Source: Rhizopus arrhizus
Taxonomy: Eukaryota > Mucoromycota > Mucoromycetes > Mucorales > Rhizopodaceae
Assembly (NCBI GenBank): GCA_024220505.1
Contig: JAKZZE010000004.1
Span: 1,116,001-1,180,000, forward strand
Direction of reading: 5' to 3'
DNA: 64,000 nucleotides
The notes beneath the pieces are model-generated. The model saw nothing but the letters and a program-made list of their open reading frames with translations, was not told the DNA's origin and did no database searches. The position numbers and the translations under genes were made by a program. Shown here piece by piece: positions 44,680 to 55,679 of the stretch (position 1 is its first letter; every line of letters starts with the position of its first letter).

Positions 44680-44750
44680 TGCGTCCTCGGGGAATCGAAC
44701 CCCGGCCTTCACCTTGGAAGGGTGAAATTCTACCATTAAACTAAGAACGC
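44680..44750 (-). tRNA. tRNA-Gly(UCC)
   Basis: 71 nt on the minus strand. Acceptor GCGTTCT pairs with AGGACGC (one G-T), discriminator A; D arm AGTTTAATGGTAGAAT; anticodon stem TCACC/GGTGA with loop CTTCCAA (anticodon TCC); T arm CCGGG/CCCGA with TTCGATT. Its first 14 bases (complement TAAACTAAGAACGC) recur at every junction of the SINE/LINE array that starts at its 5' end. Confidence 0.96.
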
Positions 44751-45293
44751 AGGTGTGGGTGTTTGTCGTAGTGGTTAAGGCGCTACCGTATGGGTTGAGT
44801 GTCCTTTGGACATGCAGGTTCGAATCCTGCCTTCCTCGCACCGTCTCTTCCACGCACGGTCACATGACTTCCTTAACGTGCGTCGTCTCTGGCTTTCGGT
44901 GTGTCCCGCCTGTGTGTTGCGTTGCGTGCCAGCTGGGTATCTGGTCCACCTTCCCTCCCTTTCGGTGTCCCCGTTGGCATTCCTTTCTGTTCTCTCTTTC
45001 CTCCCTGGGTTTTGACGCCGCTGCTGTTCTGGTCGGTCTGCGTTGTGTGCTGTTTGGTGAGCAGCATTATCAGCGTTGCAAGGATGCCCACCTCGGGCTT
45101 AATGAAGCATGTCTCTCTCTCTCTGTCCCAAGTCTTCGTCTGTCGCTTCAGCTAAAATAATTGCCCTGCTTACCCTCCCTTCCCTTCCCCCTTAACAGTT
45201 TGTATGCTTTCCCAGTTCGTTCTGTGGTCAAGCAATTAATGACACATATGTCGCCTGCACATATGACCAATAAAAAATAAAAAAAGTTTCGTC
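44751..45293 (+). mobile_element. SINE1 (tRNA-derived, 543 bp, full length)
   Basis: The head is a class II tRNA-like sequence: GGTGTGG pairs with TCGCACC, an A-box-like GTAGTGGTTAAGGCG, a variable-arm hairpin TGTCC-TTT-GGACA (44800-44812) and the B box GGTTCGAATCC (44817-44827). The body is GC-richer than the surroundings (TTCCCTCCCTTT..., CTCTCTCTC), and the tail AATAAAAAATAAAAAAAGTTTCGTC ends at the 14-bp TAAACTAAGAACGC (45294-45307). The same 14 bp precede it (44737-44750, inside tRNA-Gly). Open frames in the body are not conserved as proteins in any sense I can defend. The hairpin loop is unoccupied here, giving the empty site for the insertions in SINE2 and SINE3. Confidence 0.88.
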
Positions 45294-45307
45294 TAAACTA
45301 AGAACGC

Positions 45308-45363
45308 GGTGTGGGTGTTTGTCGTAGTGGTTAAGGCACTACCGTATGGGTTGAGTGTCCTTT
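45308..45363 (+). mobile_element. SINE2, head fragment (split by A2 and B2)
   Basis: The first 56 bp of a SINE directly after the SINE1 junction. It is interrupted in the TTT loop of the variable-arm hairpin by A2, then B2; it resumes at 51877. Confidence 0.85.
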
Positions 45364-48013
45364 CACTGCAAATAATAGTGCAAATTCGTTACCTGATTGA
45401 CTAGCAACCTTGCGAAATAATTTACATTCGTGTACAATCAGGTAAGAGATTTATCCACGCACAGCCTTCTGTCTCTGCCACAAATCGTGTAAGTTATTGT
45501 TCGCCCTTTGGTTATGTGATGGTACAAGATTTGTGGCCAACACAGGAGACTGTTGGGAGACTTTTTCGTTAACTGATCTTGCAAGATGGATCTTTCATCA
45601 GTTACGTTGTGGCTCTTGTTTATTATCAATTTGATATCTAATGGTGCTTGGCAACCAATCACGCTTTGTAAAACACTACTTTATTTGTCTTTTTGCTCTT
45701 TTATAAACCACTCATATTGCCTTATATACTTCTTTATGAACCACTTATATTGCTTTATATACTTCTTTATCGACCATTCATATTGCAATAAATATTGCTT
45801 TATATACACAAAAAAATAGGGATTTTGTTTATAAAAAATAGCTTTTTTTTTATTTGAATAAAATAATAATAACAAAATATGATATTTCTTTGCTTGTAGC
45901 GTTTTAAAAGTGTACTTGACTTACCTAATGTCACCAGAACAGCAGCATTTAATCTAAAAATACATCAATTAGTCTCGTGGAACTCAAAAAGTTCTCAAAA
46001 GAAAAAAGAAAAAAAAAAGCCAAGCTCAAGGATTCAAAGACACAAGGATTCAAGGATTCAAGGACTTGAGCACTCAAAGCAAAAGAAAAGACATCAGTAC
46101 TTAAGAACCAAAGTAAAAACAAGGAAAGAAACAGAAAGAGGCCAAAGCAAAGCAGCATTCATCTATAACATTTATTAGCTATCGTGTATATGTAGTAAAA
46201 GCAATAGTACCTTTCTTTAGATAGACCATGGGAAGTAAACTAGCTAAGCGTATACTCACAAGTAAAAAAAGCAGCACACATCTATAATAATTATTAGCTA
46301 TTGAGTGTATGTAGTAAAAGTAATAGTACCTTGCTTTAGATGGACCATGAAAAAAAAAAGAAAAGAAAAAAAGAAACTACTCAAGCTTATATCAACAAGG
46401 AAAAGAAGAAGCAATGATAATCCTGGGAAAAAGACTTTATAAAGACCATTCAAACCATAAAGAAAGCAGCCGATACATCTTTACTACAGTAAAAGCACCA
46501 TTAGAGCTGGAATAGAATATATATAATATTAAGAACTTACCTTTTATAAAAAAAGAGAAGAAAAAAAAAGAAAAAAAAAAAACAGAAGTGCGTTTTTTGT
46601 AGCCTTATTTTACCAATGTTACACTTATTCAATGTCTATCCATATTAGAAATCAAAAACTGTTGCTTTTCATATAGTTTACATTTAATGGTATCCCAAAA
46701 GGTAACTGATACATTACTTGAACAAGGTTTATTACTTGAATGCAATATGTTTAGCATGAAGGGTATTATTTTATTTTATTTTTTACTTGAAATAAAAAAA
46801 AAGTCGGTATCTTAACAAATTATAGCAGTAAAACAATATCTTTTTTTTTTTTCTCCCTTGTTTTGTTTCATGGAATACACTAGATGACAAAGGTACAAAA
46901 GATAAAAAAGAATGCTCAAGTATTGATCATATGTAAGTTTATAAAAAAAAATAATAGCAACCAAGTCTAATGTCGGTCTTTTTTTTTTAAATTAGGAATT
47001 CCTAATGGGACACATTCGGATGATGAACATGAGCCTCATGAGCAAAGTTATTCTTTCCAACACGATAAAAATATAAGAATATCAAACTTATATTGTTGCT
47101 TGTTGTTGAAAAGCCCTTTTTGATAAAGGAAGTTGGCAATGTTAACATCTCTAATGGCTAATGGCTAATTGCAAATTACACCCATGTGCAAACATAAAGT
47201 AAGTAATGAACCAATATAGCTTAAAAATATATATTCTCTTGTATTATTTGTCATAAAAAATAATAAAGCAATCTATTTACTTGAAACACAAAAACTTTTG
47301 CTTGTATTTGTTAATTATAACTGCCTTGTAATAAAATTTGAGCAGAGCTTCTTTATTTTTTTATTCTTTTTAGAATATACATGTATCCTTTTGTTATAAT
47401 GCAAGAACATTTGCATTTCTATAAAGTATATTTGCTGTTAAATTATTGTTTTCATTTGAATAAGGAATCTTTTATTGCTATATTCTTTTTTTTTTTTACT
47501 CAGTCTTTTTCTTTAACTTTGTCTTTTTTTTTTTACTTTTAATTTTTCAGCTTCTTTTTTTTTTTTTTTCCCAAACGCAACTATTTTGTTACGTTCTGTT
47601 ACACGCTTCAAATGAACTAAGCTAAAGATCACAGACTGCCTTCCAAATATGTATTCTTTTGATCAAAATAATCACATTGTGCTTTTGTTTTCCGCATTTT
47701 ATCCTCAAAAACAAAAAAAGAAAATATCGGCCTTTAAACAATGGAGAGAAATACGCTTTCCAAAAAAAGATCATTTGTAAAAAAAGACATTTTTTAAAAA
47801 TGTGAATAACTCCATGAATATTTACCCTACAAATAAAATAATAACATCGTTAAATTTCTTTATTTTTTTCGTATCTAAATCTTTTTTCAAAATTCGAAAA
47901 TGATCAATACAGCAAGATTTAATTTTTTTCAGGAAAAAAAATAACAATCCGTTACCCAAAAGAAGAGCAATCTTGCGCAATCCGGTACCTAATTGGAACG
48001 ATTATTTGCAGTG
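45364..48013 (+). mobile_element. CACTA-like element A2 (non-autonomous, 2.65 kb)
   Basis: TIRs CACTGCAAATAAT / ATTATTTGCAGTG, TSD TTT (45361-45363, 48014-48016). Near-copy of A1 in the same orientation, with the same subterminal repeats (45703-45807), splice-rich segment (minus, about 45910-46555) and right end. No protein gene. Confidence 0.87.
45703..45807 (+). repeat. Subterminal repeat array of A2
   Basis: Three units equivalent to those at 17561-17664, with one or two base differences. Confidence 0.7.
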
Positions 48014-48019
48014 TTTGGC

Positions 48020-49276
48020 ACTGCACCCAATCACCGTTATCCAAGTTGATAAAGTTGATCTTTTTTGATAGTGGTAATTCTATTAAATGAGTGAGAACTC
48101 GGATTTAAATGTTAGAAAGCTGATTTTTATATCAGAAGAAAGCTTGAAAAAAATAGATTGTAAATCTATAAAAATAATCAAAAGTATATAATATGTTTGT
48201 TGAATAAAAAGACATTGTATTTTTTAAAAAAATAAATAATTTTCTGTTGTGCTACATGATGCCATACAAGATTACAAATTGGGAAGACTATGCTTTTTCA
48301 ACTTCAGTGCAATATTTTTTAACTTCAACAAAGATCGAAAACACAGTTCTATTGGCCTACAAGCTCGGAAATCCAAGTGATTGAGTCGTGGCGTTTTCTT
48401 TTCAAGCATTCTTCGGCTCTCATGTCGTATTTTACAAAAAAAAAACTTTGTTTAATACAAAAGGAGATTTATTTTGGTTACTAATGAACAAAAGAAAAAA
48501 AAAAAAAAAGAAGAAAGAGTGAAGAGGCACATATGAATAAGAGGGATGAAACTCTTATATAAGTGCATAATATCGCTATAATAATAAGTATAAAAGTATG
48601 TGTTTATAAATTGGAACAAAAAAAAAAAGAATGTGAATATGGTAGAAAATTTAAAAGATTGAATAAAATATATAAAAAAAAGAAGGATTCTTTTGGCTCT
48701 AAAGAAGTTAAACTTGTTTTAAAGCTGAAAAAGATATGTTTTAAATAGTAAGATCACGGCATAAAAAAGACAGAGTATTTTTGATAATCATTTTTATTTT
48801 TTGAGAGTAAAGAAAAAAAAGGCGGCAACGGAATGAATGTCTATTATGCTACACGTCTTGAGATTTCTATGAAAAGGTTAAAAAACAAAAGAAAAAGTAT
48901 ATTGTTACTAAGTACTTTTGAAAAAAAAAAAAAAAAATACATTCCCAGCATTGACATTACAAAAGGAATCTCCATTCAATGTATTGTTTAAACTTGAATA
49001 AAAAAAACGAGTGTTTTAAATTTGGGCTTTAAAAAAAAAGTACTTTAGAAATTTTTTCATTAAAAAAAATAAAAGTGGACCAAATATGACGAAGGTGGAA
49101 AGCATCAAACAGAAATCTAAAATAAGATTCAAAGACCACAATACAAACGGCAAACTGATTTTATCTGTAACCAAATCTAGAATGAAACAAAGGTAAAAAA
49201 AAAAATTTAAATTTAAAGATCTAAACACCGCTTTCATTTTTTTTTTTGTTTTATTTATTTCACAAGTTTTTTTTTT
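48020..49276. other. Gene-free AT-rich part of B2
   Basis: Mononucleotide runs and no supported coding. It matches B1 (3730-4346 and 16537-17217 inverted) and shows the uninterrupted site of the outer Ty3 insertion around 48708-48718 (complement of CAAGTTTAACTTCTTTAG). By analogy with A5 this is where the transposase would lie, so a deletion is likely. Confidence 0.6.
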
Positions 49277-50616
49277 TTAAAACAGCAAGTTGATTTCATC
49301 CAACTCTATTTCACCACCAAAAGCCCAAGCGATACTCTCTTCAGTTATATTTTCTTTTTTGATGAAGTCAGGAACAGGCAACGAGCATTTTCTTTGTATA
49401 CGAGGAAGAAATTGGATGCTGTTATTTCCAGTTCTTTGCCTCTTTGCCTTGTCACTTGCTATCTGATCATCCAACAGCTTAAAAAATTCGGTACACTGAA
49501 TATTGGATAATTAGTTGATTGCGCTTAAAAAGATATTAATTAAACTTACAGCAGGTGATCTGTACTTTGGTACGCGAACTTCAAAATAATCAACTGTTTT
49601 CTTGCACAAGACAGACATACGTTCCTTTTCAGTAAAAGGAGCCATTCTATCTGGATTTTGCTCCAGAAGAATTTCCTCCACCTTATCGATTGTTTCATTG
49701 TTGTACATGTCTTCTTCTTCAGACATGTATTGCTGTTGAAGCAAATACTCACAGTTTGGATAGCTTTCGTAAACGCCTTGATCCTTGTACTGCTCGTATA
49801 TAGCCTTACGAGCTCTTGTTTTCTAAAAAACAAAGTTAGTTATGCGATTACAATATTTTATGTGGCACTTACAGCGCTTCTACGGGTGACTTTTGCTGCT
49901 TTTCGTTTTCTTATAAATTCTTCAACTGGATCTTCCTCTTCACCTGTGGATATTCCCGCCTTCTTTGTATAATATTGGCGCTCGAGGTACTTGCGCAAAT
50001 CGCGGTTGTTGGTATTTTTAAATGAATAATGGCTATTCACATAATCCTGCAGCAATTTAAATACTCTTTGATTTTCAGCAGACTTCAGAGGCTTTTCAAG
50101 AACATATTGAGATGATGGCGGCAGGTTGTTGTAGTGATTTCTCACAGCATCCTATATTTCAGAGAAAAGCGATTAGTATATTTGTTTAAAATTGAATTTT
50201 AATGTTCTTACTTTGACAGCAGTAGCAATCGGCTTTGCGCCTTTGCCTGATTCTGCTTCAAGCTCATCGTATGCTTCTTTGAGCTTGCTGTATGCTACTT
50301 GCAAGGCCTGCTTTTCCTCTTGCTCTTTTCGAAGCATCTCCTTCAAACCATCATTTTCTTTTCTTAGCTCCATATAAATGGAAAAAGAAAGAGATACTTC
50401 ATCAGTCTCCATGTCTTCGGCTTGGCGCATTCGCTTCTGAACATGGGTCATGGGAGGAAAACCAGGCCTAGGATAGGCAAAGCTATCTGGAATGGCATCG
50501 CTTGAAGCAAGCTCAGGAACAACAGCACGAGAAGGAACAGCGATTGGTTGCCCAACAGAGTTAGAGCCACGAGCATTGGCAGGAGCAGGGTTGAATTGAA
50601 TACCACGATCAGACAT
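49277..50616 (-). CDS. CACTA-B accessory protein, four exons
   Basis: Exons on the minus strand 50212-50616, 49873-50151, 49550-49822 and 49277-49495 (405, 279, 273 and 219 nt, all phase 0; donors GTAAG, acceptors TAG or CAG). Product 391 residues starting MSDRGIQFN. Exon 1 is Pro/Ala-rich then coiled coil (LRKENDGLKEMLRKEQEEKQ). Exon 2 has NNRDLRKYLERQYYTKKAG and RKRKAAKVTRRSA, matching in place the exon 2 block of the A-family protein. Exon 3 ends FEVRVPKYRSPA (compare FVVKRPLFRSKA) and exon 4 begins with EFFKLLDDQ (compare EFHASLQK). So A and B proteins are distant homologues with a shared gene structure. The family is not known to me; a DNA-binding transposition factor is a reasonable guess. 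Confidence 0.8.
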
Positions 50617-50819
50617 ATTGTTATAAGAGTAATTTGAAATAAAGACAAGTGAGCTTGGCATCAAAATTGAATCTTTCTTAAATATCATCGAGTTTACAAT
50701 GAAACTCAGTCTTAGTATAGCAAAAGAAAAAAATATAAAAAGATTTCCTTTTCGAAATTTTGTTCCTTTTTTTTCTTTCTGTTCAGCAATTTCCTTTTTC
50801 AACATCGCTCCGGTTATCG

Positions 50820-50825
50820 CAAGGT

Positions 50826-50867
<42 letters not shown>

Positions 50868-51290
50868 AAAAGAAAAAGAAAAAAAGAAAACTTTAGTTCT
50901 AACATGCTGTAGTAGACATTCATACATGTATTCATGGCTGCTGTAGTTACTTTGGTTCTTTGCATATCTGCTCAAAAGGTAAATACATTCATATCTTTCA
51001 GTAATCTTTATTAAAAGTAAAATTAGCTTCCTTTAGTTCGTGGCTGAAGCTTTATGGATGTCTTGGCATCCTGTTTTGTTAGTAAAAGAGCTTTAAGGTA
51101 AATAAATCAAGTACATCATGGTTTACTTTTATTAATATTTTATTTTACACAACTTTAGATGCTTTGGCTTCTGTTGCTCCCTGTTGTCTATAACCTGTTA
51201 TAGCTTTGGATTTTTTTTTACTACTGGCGCGCTTTTCTTTATGGGCTTTATTTACTACGCTCTTTTGTTTGCTGCTTCTATGGTCAAGGT
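50820..51290 (+). other. Splice-site-bounded short segments divergent from the B2 gene
   Basis: On the plus strand a series of GT...AG spacers separates short blocks: GGTAAGTAAA...CTTTAG (50822-50895), block to CTCAAAAG, GTAAATAC...CCTTTAG, block to GCTTTAAG, GTAAATAA...CTTTAG, block ATGCTTTGG...GTCAAG, then GTAAGCG. Blocks are T-rich and would encode short hydrophobic peptides with stops, so coding is doubtful. The A elements have an equivalent arrangement at the same place. May be a spliced non-coding leader or promoter-derived transcript. Confidence 0.4.
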
Positions 51291-51294
51291 AAGC

Positions 51295-51876
51295 GTATTT
51301 TCCTTTTTTTTTTGCATCTACCGTTTGAATTTTTTTATTTGATCGTTTCCATGGATCCCCTGCTCGCTTTCCCTCCTTCCCCTACCCTTTTGTAATACTG
51401 TAATGAACCAATAATATATAATCAATATGGCAATAAAGCCCAAAAATAAATGAATAAAACTACATTTTTGACCAATAATACCGTGTTTTAAGCCTATTTT
51501 ATTTCCCAATATAAATCATCCAAAGCTAAATATAGCCATAATAAGCCAATAAGGAAGCATTGCTAAAGAGCAACAGACGAATAAGGAAGCATTAGGAAAA
51601 GGTAACAAGCCAATAAAGAAGTGGTATTAAAGAGAAACGCAAGCATGTAAGGTCCAATAGAAAGGCATCATACTTGTGTTTCGTCGTTAAAAGAATAATG
51701 AAGCGGCGCGTTGCCAAACAGTGATACTTGGTTACCGCACTGAAATAGTTAACATTCAACGTAAACAGGTTCAACTTGGCATACTGCAATAACGCTGCAT
51801 TAAATATGATAAATCCCGATTAACTGAGGTATATCTGAGGACTATCATACTTTGTAAATAACAATTATGTGCAGTG
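51295..51876. other. Left-end region of B2, no gene
   Basis: Short imperfect repeats of AATAAGGAAGCATT and CCAATAA... (51538-51615) may be subterminal repeats of the B family. No coding. Confidence 0.45.
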
Positions 51877-52359
51877 TGGACATGCAGGTTCGAATCCTGC
51901 CTTCCTCACACCGTCTCTTCCACGCACGGTCACATGACTTCCTTAACGTGCGTCGTCTCTGGCTTTCGGTGTGTCCCCCTGTGTGTTGCGTTGCGTGCCA
52001 GCTGGGTATCTGGTCCACCTTCCCTCCCTTTCGGTGTCCCCGTTGGCATTCCTTTCTGTTCTCTCTTTCCTCCCTGGGTTTTGACGCCGCTGCTGTTCTG
52101 GTCGGTCTGCGTTGTGTGCTGTTTGGTGAGCAGCATTATCAGCGTTGCAAGGATGCCCACCTCGGGCTTAATGAAGCATGTCTCTCTCTCTCTGTTCCAA
52201 GTCTTCGTCTGTCGCTTCAGCCAAATAATTGCCCTGCTTACCCTCCCTTCCCTTCCCCCTTAACAGTTTGTATGCTTTCCCAGTTCGTTCTGTGGTCAAG
52301 CAATTAATGACACATATGTCGCCTGCATATTTGACCAATAAAAATAAAAAACTTTCGTC
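51877..52359 (+). mobile_element. SINE2, remainder
   Basis: Continues the SINE after the TGG duplication, from GGACATGCAGG through the B box to the tail TTTCGTC; the 14-bp junction TAAACTAAGAACGC is 52360-52373. Confidence 0.87.
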
Positions 52360-52373
52360 TAAACTAAGAACGC

Positions 52374-52430
52374 AGGTGTGGGTGTTTGTCGTAGTGGTTA
52401 AGGCGCTACCGTATGGGTTGAGTGTCCTCT
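52374..52430 (+). mobile_element. SINE3, head fragment (split by A3)
   Basis: The first 57 bp, ending in TCCTCT. A3 inserted at TCT, the equivalent of the TTT loop in SINE1. Confidence 0.85.
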
Positions 52431-53706
52431 CACTGCAAATAATGTTGAGAATTTGACGCAGAATTCTGACATCGGTGACAGTTATCGGTCCGCAGGTTTT
52501 AAAGTTTTTTTTTTAGAAAAACATTATATCTTGCTGCATTGGTCATTTTCGAATTATGAAAAAAGATTTAGGTGCGAAAAAAATAAAGAAATTTAACAAT
52601 ATTATTTTTTTCATTGTAGGGTAAATATTCATAAAGTTATTCATGTTTTAAAAAGAATGTCTTTTTTTTTCAAATTGTCTCTTTTTGGAAAGCCTGTTCT
52701 CCTCTATAATTGAAAGACCGATATCTTCTTTTTTTTTGTTTTTGAGGGCAAAATGCGGAAATCAAAAGCATTCTGCGATTATTTTGATCAAAAGAATACA
52801 TATTAGGAAGGCAGTCTGTGATCTTTAGCTTAGTTCATTTGAAGCGTGTAACAGAACGTAACAAAATAGTTGCGTTTGGGAAAAAAAAAAGAAGCTGGAA
52901 AATTAAAAGTAAAAAAAAGACAAAGTTAAAAAAAAAGACCTAGTGAAAAAAAAAAAAAAAAAAAAAAAAAAGAGCATAGCAATAAAAGGTTCCTTATTCA
53001 AATGAAAACAATAACCTAACAGTAAACATGTTTTATAAAAATACAAATGCTTTTACATTATGACAAAAAAATACGTGTATATTCTAAAAAGAATAAAAAA
53101 AAAAGAAGCTTTGTTAACATCTTGTTACAAGGCAATTATAATTAATAGATACAAGCACAATTTTTTTGTTTTTCAAGTAAATAGATTGCTTTATTATTTT
53201 TTTATGACAAATAATATAAAAGAATATATGTTTTTAAGCTTATATTATTTCATTCTTACTTTATGTTTACACATGGGTGTAATTTGCCATTAGCCATTAG
53301 CCATTAGCCATTAGAGATGTTAACATTGCCAACTTCCTTTACCAAAAAGGGATTTTCAACAACAAACAGTAATATAAGCTTGATATTCTTATAGTTATAT
53401 CATGTTAAAAAGAACACCTTTGCTCATGAGGTTCATGTTCGTCATCCGAATGTGACCCATTAGGAATTCCTAATGTAAAAAAAAAAAAAAAAAAAAGAAA
53501 CTGACATTAGACTTGGTTATTACATTTTTTTTTATAAACTTACATTTGACCAGTGCTTGAGCTTTCCTTTTTATCTTTTGTACCTTTGACATCTGGTGTA
53601 TTCCATGAAACAAAACAAGAGAGAGAAAAAAATTGTTTTACTGCCTTATTTCATTGTTTAAGCACCGACTGTTTTTGCAAATTTACTACTCATTTTTTAT
53701 CGGGCG

Positions 53707-53754
<48 letters not shown>

Positions 53755-53792
53755 CCTTCTTTATTTCTTTACAAAATACTAAATTCTTCAAA

Positions 53793-53945
53793 ATGAACAA
53801 CATCAACAACATTAAAATCGCTTGCACTTGTACCGAATGCAGCATGCATCCTGGTGGATTTAGAAGACTTGCAAAGAGAACTGTTCTTACCCATAAGCGT
53901 CTGGACAGATGCAGAGGAAGAGGTTATATTTTTTTTTTCGTATAA
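53793..53945 (+). pseudogene. CACTA-A transposase, exon 1 remnant
   Basis: ATG at 53793; encodes IACTCTECSMHPGGFRRLAKR...H, equivalent to exon 1 of A5 (CTCSECSNHPNGFRMLAKR). The frame runs into AT-rich sequence and stops at 53945; the rest of the gene is deleted. It faces the accessory gene, whose stop is 90 bp away. Confidence 0.75.
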
Positions 53946-54035
53946 ACGTAGCTTTTTTTTTAACAAATGTTTATTCAATTTGAAAAGCGACGGCAAAACA
54001 AGGAACAAAAAGGAAAGAAAAAAAAAAGTGGATGC

Positions 54036-55330
54036 CTATGGCATTGGGTTGACGGCGGCAAAGGAGGAAGAACCAGAAACAGAAGTTGGGAAGCCAAGAG
54101 CAGGGGAAGAAAAAGCCCAGGAAGGGTAATACTCATGGTCGAGTTTATCGGGGAACTCCACCTCAACGGTTTCTATTCTTCTTCTAATAGTTGGTGGAGC
54201 CCCCTTTTTCTTTAACAAGTCTTTGTGCCCTTTCTGCAGCTCTTTGTGGAATTCCACCACCTATAGGCAATTACGGTATATTAGAAAATGAGGTTTATTG
54301 ATATGTTATACTTACTCTTTCGCTTCTGAATGATGGCCGCTTGACAATAAATGTACGGCCATCTTCATCTTCTGGGCTATCCTCCTCATCAGAGGTCCAA
54401 GCAACCGTCAAGATCTTTTCGGCAAATGGGAACCGGGCGTGGTATGCTGCTGCGTTGGCGTTGTAAGTAATCCTCCTGTTAAGGAGTTTCTATCATAAAG
54501 TATTGATGTAAGTATTATAGGCATTTTATATTATGATTTTTTGAATATCAAGTACTTACTGCATTTACGCGGCTGCGGCAGGCTGACGTTGGTGTCGCCA
54601 CAGCTTTCCCATTTGCCTTATCCACCATGTAATAGAACTTACTTCTAATCATGGTGAATAGCTGCGAATCAGTCAGGCAATTGAAGCGTTTGTGCTTCCT
54701 GACTTCATCGCGCAACAGATTTTTTACTTTTCTGTTGGCCTTGTCGGTGATGGACTTGAGCGTATCAAACTTGATGCCACGGCCAACCAAGTATCCACGG
54801 TAGTGATCAGCTATGTGATCCTATAATGTAAGTGAAAAAATTAAGAAATAAAGTTATTAAATTGAATTTGCTAATTGATACTTTAATTTTAAACTTACAC
54901 TACACTGCTTTTTGATCTTGTTGACCTCAGCCACAGAAACATGCTGCTCCCCTTGCTGTGGCTGTTGAACTGGATGCTGCTGCTGTTGCTGTTGCCACAT
55001 TTGAGCAAAAAACTGCATTTGGGCAGTCATCATCTCTGGTGTGAAACTAGAGGCTGCTCCAATGGCCTCTGCACCAGTATGACTGCCAAATGTTGCAACA
55101 GGAGCGGCCACAGGAACAGAAAAAGGAACAGAAGCAGAAGCGGGAACAGGAGCAGAAACGGGAACAGGAGCAGGAGTGGGAACAGGAGCAGGAGCGGAAA
55201 CAGGAGCAGAGAAAAGAGAAGAGGAAGAAGGAACAACAGTGGATGATGATCCAGCGATATTTGAAGAAATTCTTGCCCTTTTAGGGGCATTACTGGGAAC
55301 GTTGATGGGGGTGGCAGCACGACGAGACAT
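54036..55330 (-). CDS. CACTA-A accessory protein, four exons
   Basis: Exons on the minus strand 54899-55330, 54560-54820, 54316-54489 and 54036-54260 (432, 261, 174, 225 nt; phase 0). Product 363 residues. Exons 2 and 3 have exactly the same lengths as in A4. The first 20 residues equal those of A4 (MSRRAATPINVPSNAPKRAR), then an Ala/Pro/Val repeat tract (APVPTPAPVPVSAPVP) and a Gln-rich stretch replace the A4 linker. Exon 2 has DSQLFTMIRSKFYYMVDKA and SACRSRVNA; exon 4 has EFHKELQKGHKD and YPSWAFSSPALGF. Sequence has diverged from A4 through much of exons 2-4 while all frames stayed open, which argues for selection on the protein. Function unknown. Confidence 0.82.
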
Positions 55331-55679
55331 TTTTTAAAACAAATTATATAAGGAAAAAAAAAAGAAAAAAAAAAAGAAAAAACAGGGGTACAAAATAAAT
55401 TGAAGACGAGTACAAAACAAGGTGATACTTTCATTTATTTTACAAAAAAAGCAAAGAAAAAAAGTCTTTGGTGTTAAAAGATATTACATTTAAATAAAAA
55501 AAAAAAGAATTTAAACTGTTTATGAATAGCCTCTCTGAATGTTTCAATAGTTAAACAGTGTTAAAGAAAACTTATTGTTAACCGTTAATGGGTAATTGTA
55601 ACCCATGTAAAATGAGGCTATAAAAAATGTACTTTTTTTCCTTTTTTTTTTCTTTTCTTCTTTTTTTTTTAAAAAAACA

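Larger units (their letters stand above)
48019..51876 (-). mobile_element. CACTA-like element B2 with intact accessory gene (3.86 kb)
   Basis: Ends CACTGCACCCAATCACC (48019) and ...TTATGTGCAGTG (51876); the perfect inverted part is only about 8 bp (CACTGCAC). TSD TGG at 48016-48018 and 51877-51879. The gene strand is minus. It holds the accessory gene (49277-50616), a gene-free 3' flank shared with B1, and on the plus strand a chain of splice-bounded segments (about 50820-51290). No transposase. It inserted two bases from A2 in the same SINE hairpin. Confidence 0.85.

Noticed and set aside
44753..45160. Overlapping open frames (up to 146 codons) in the SINE body, present in three copies
   Set aside because: They begin in or near the tRNA-like head, occur in several frames on both strands and follow the GC-rich SINE body; no frame is preferentially conserved.
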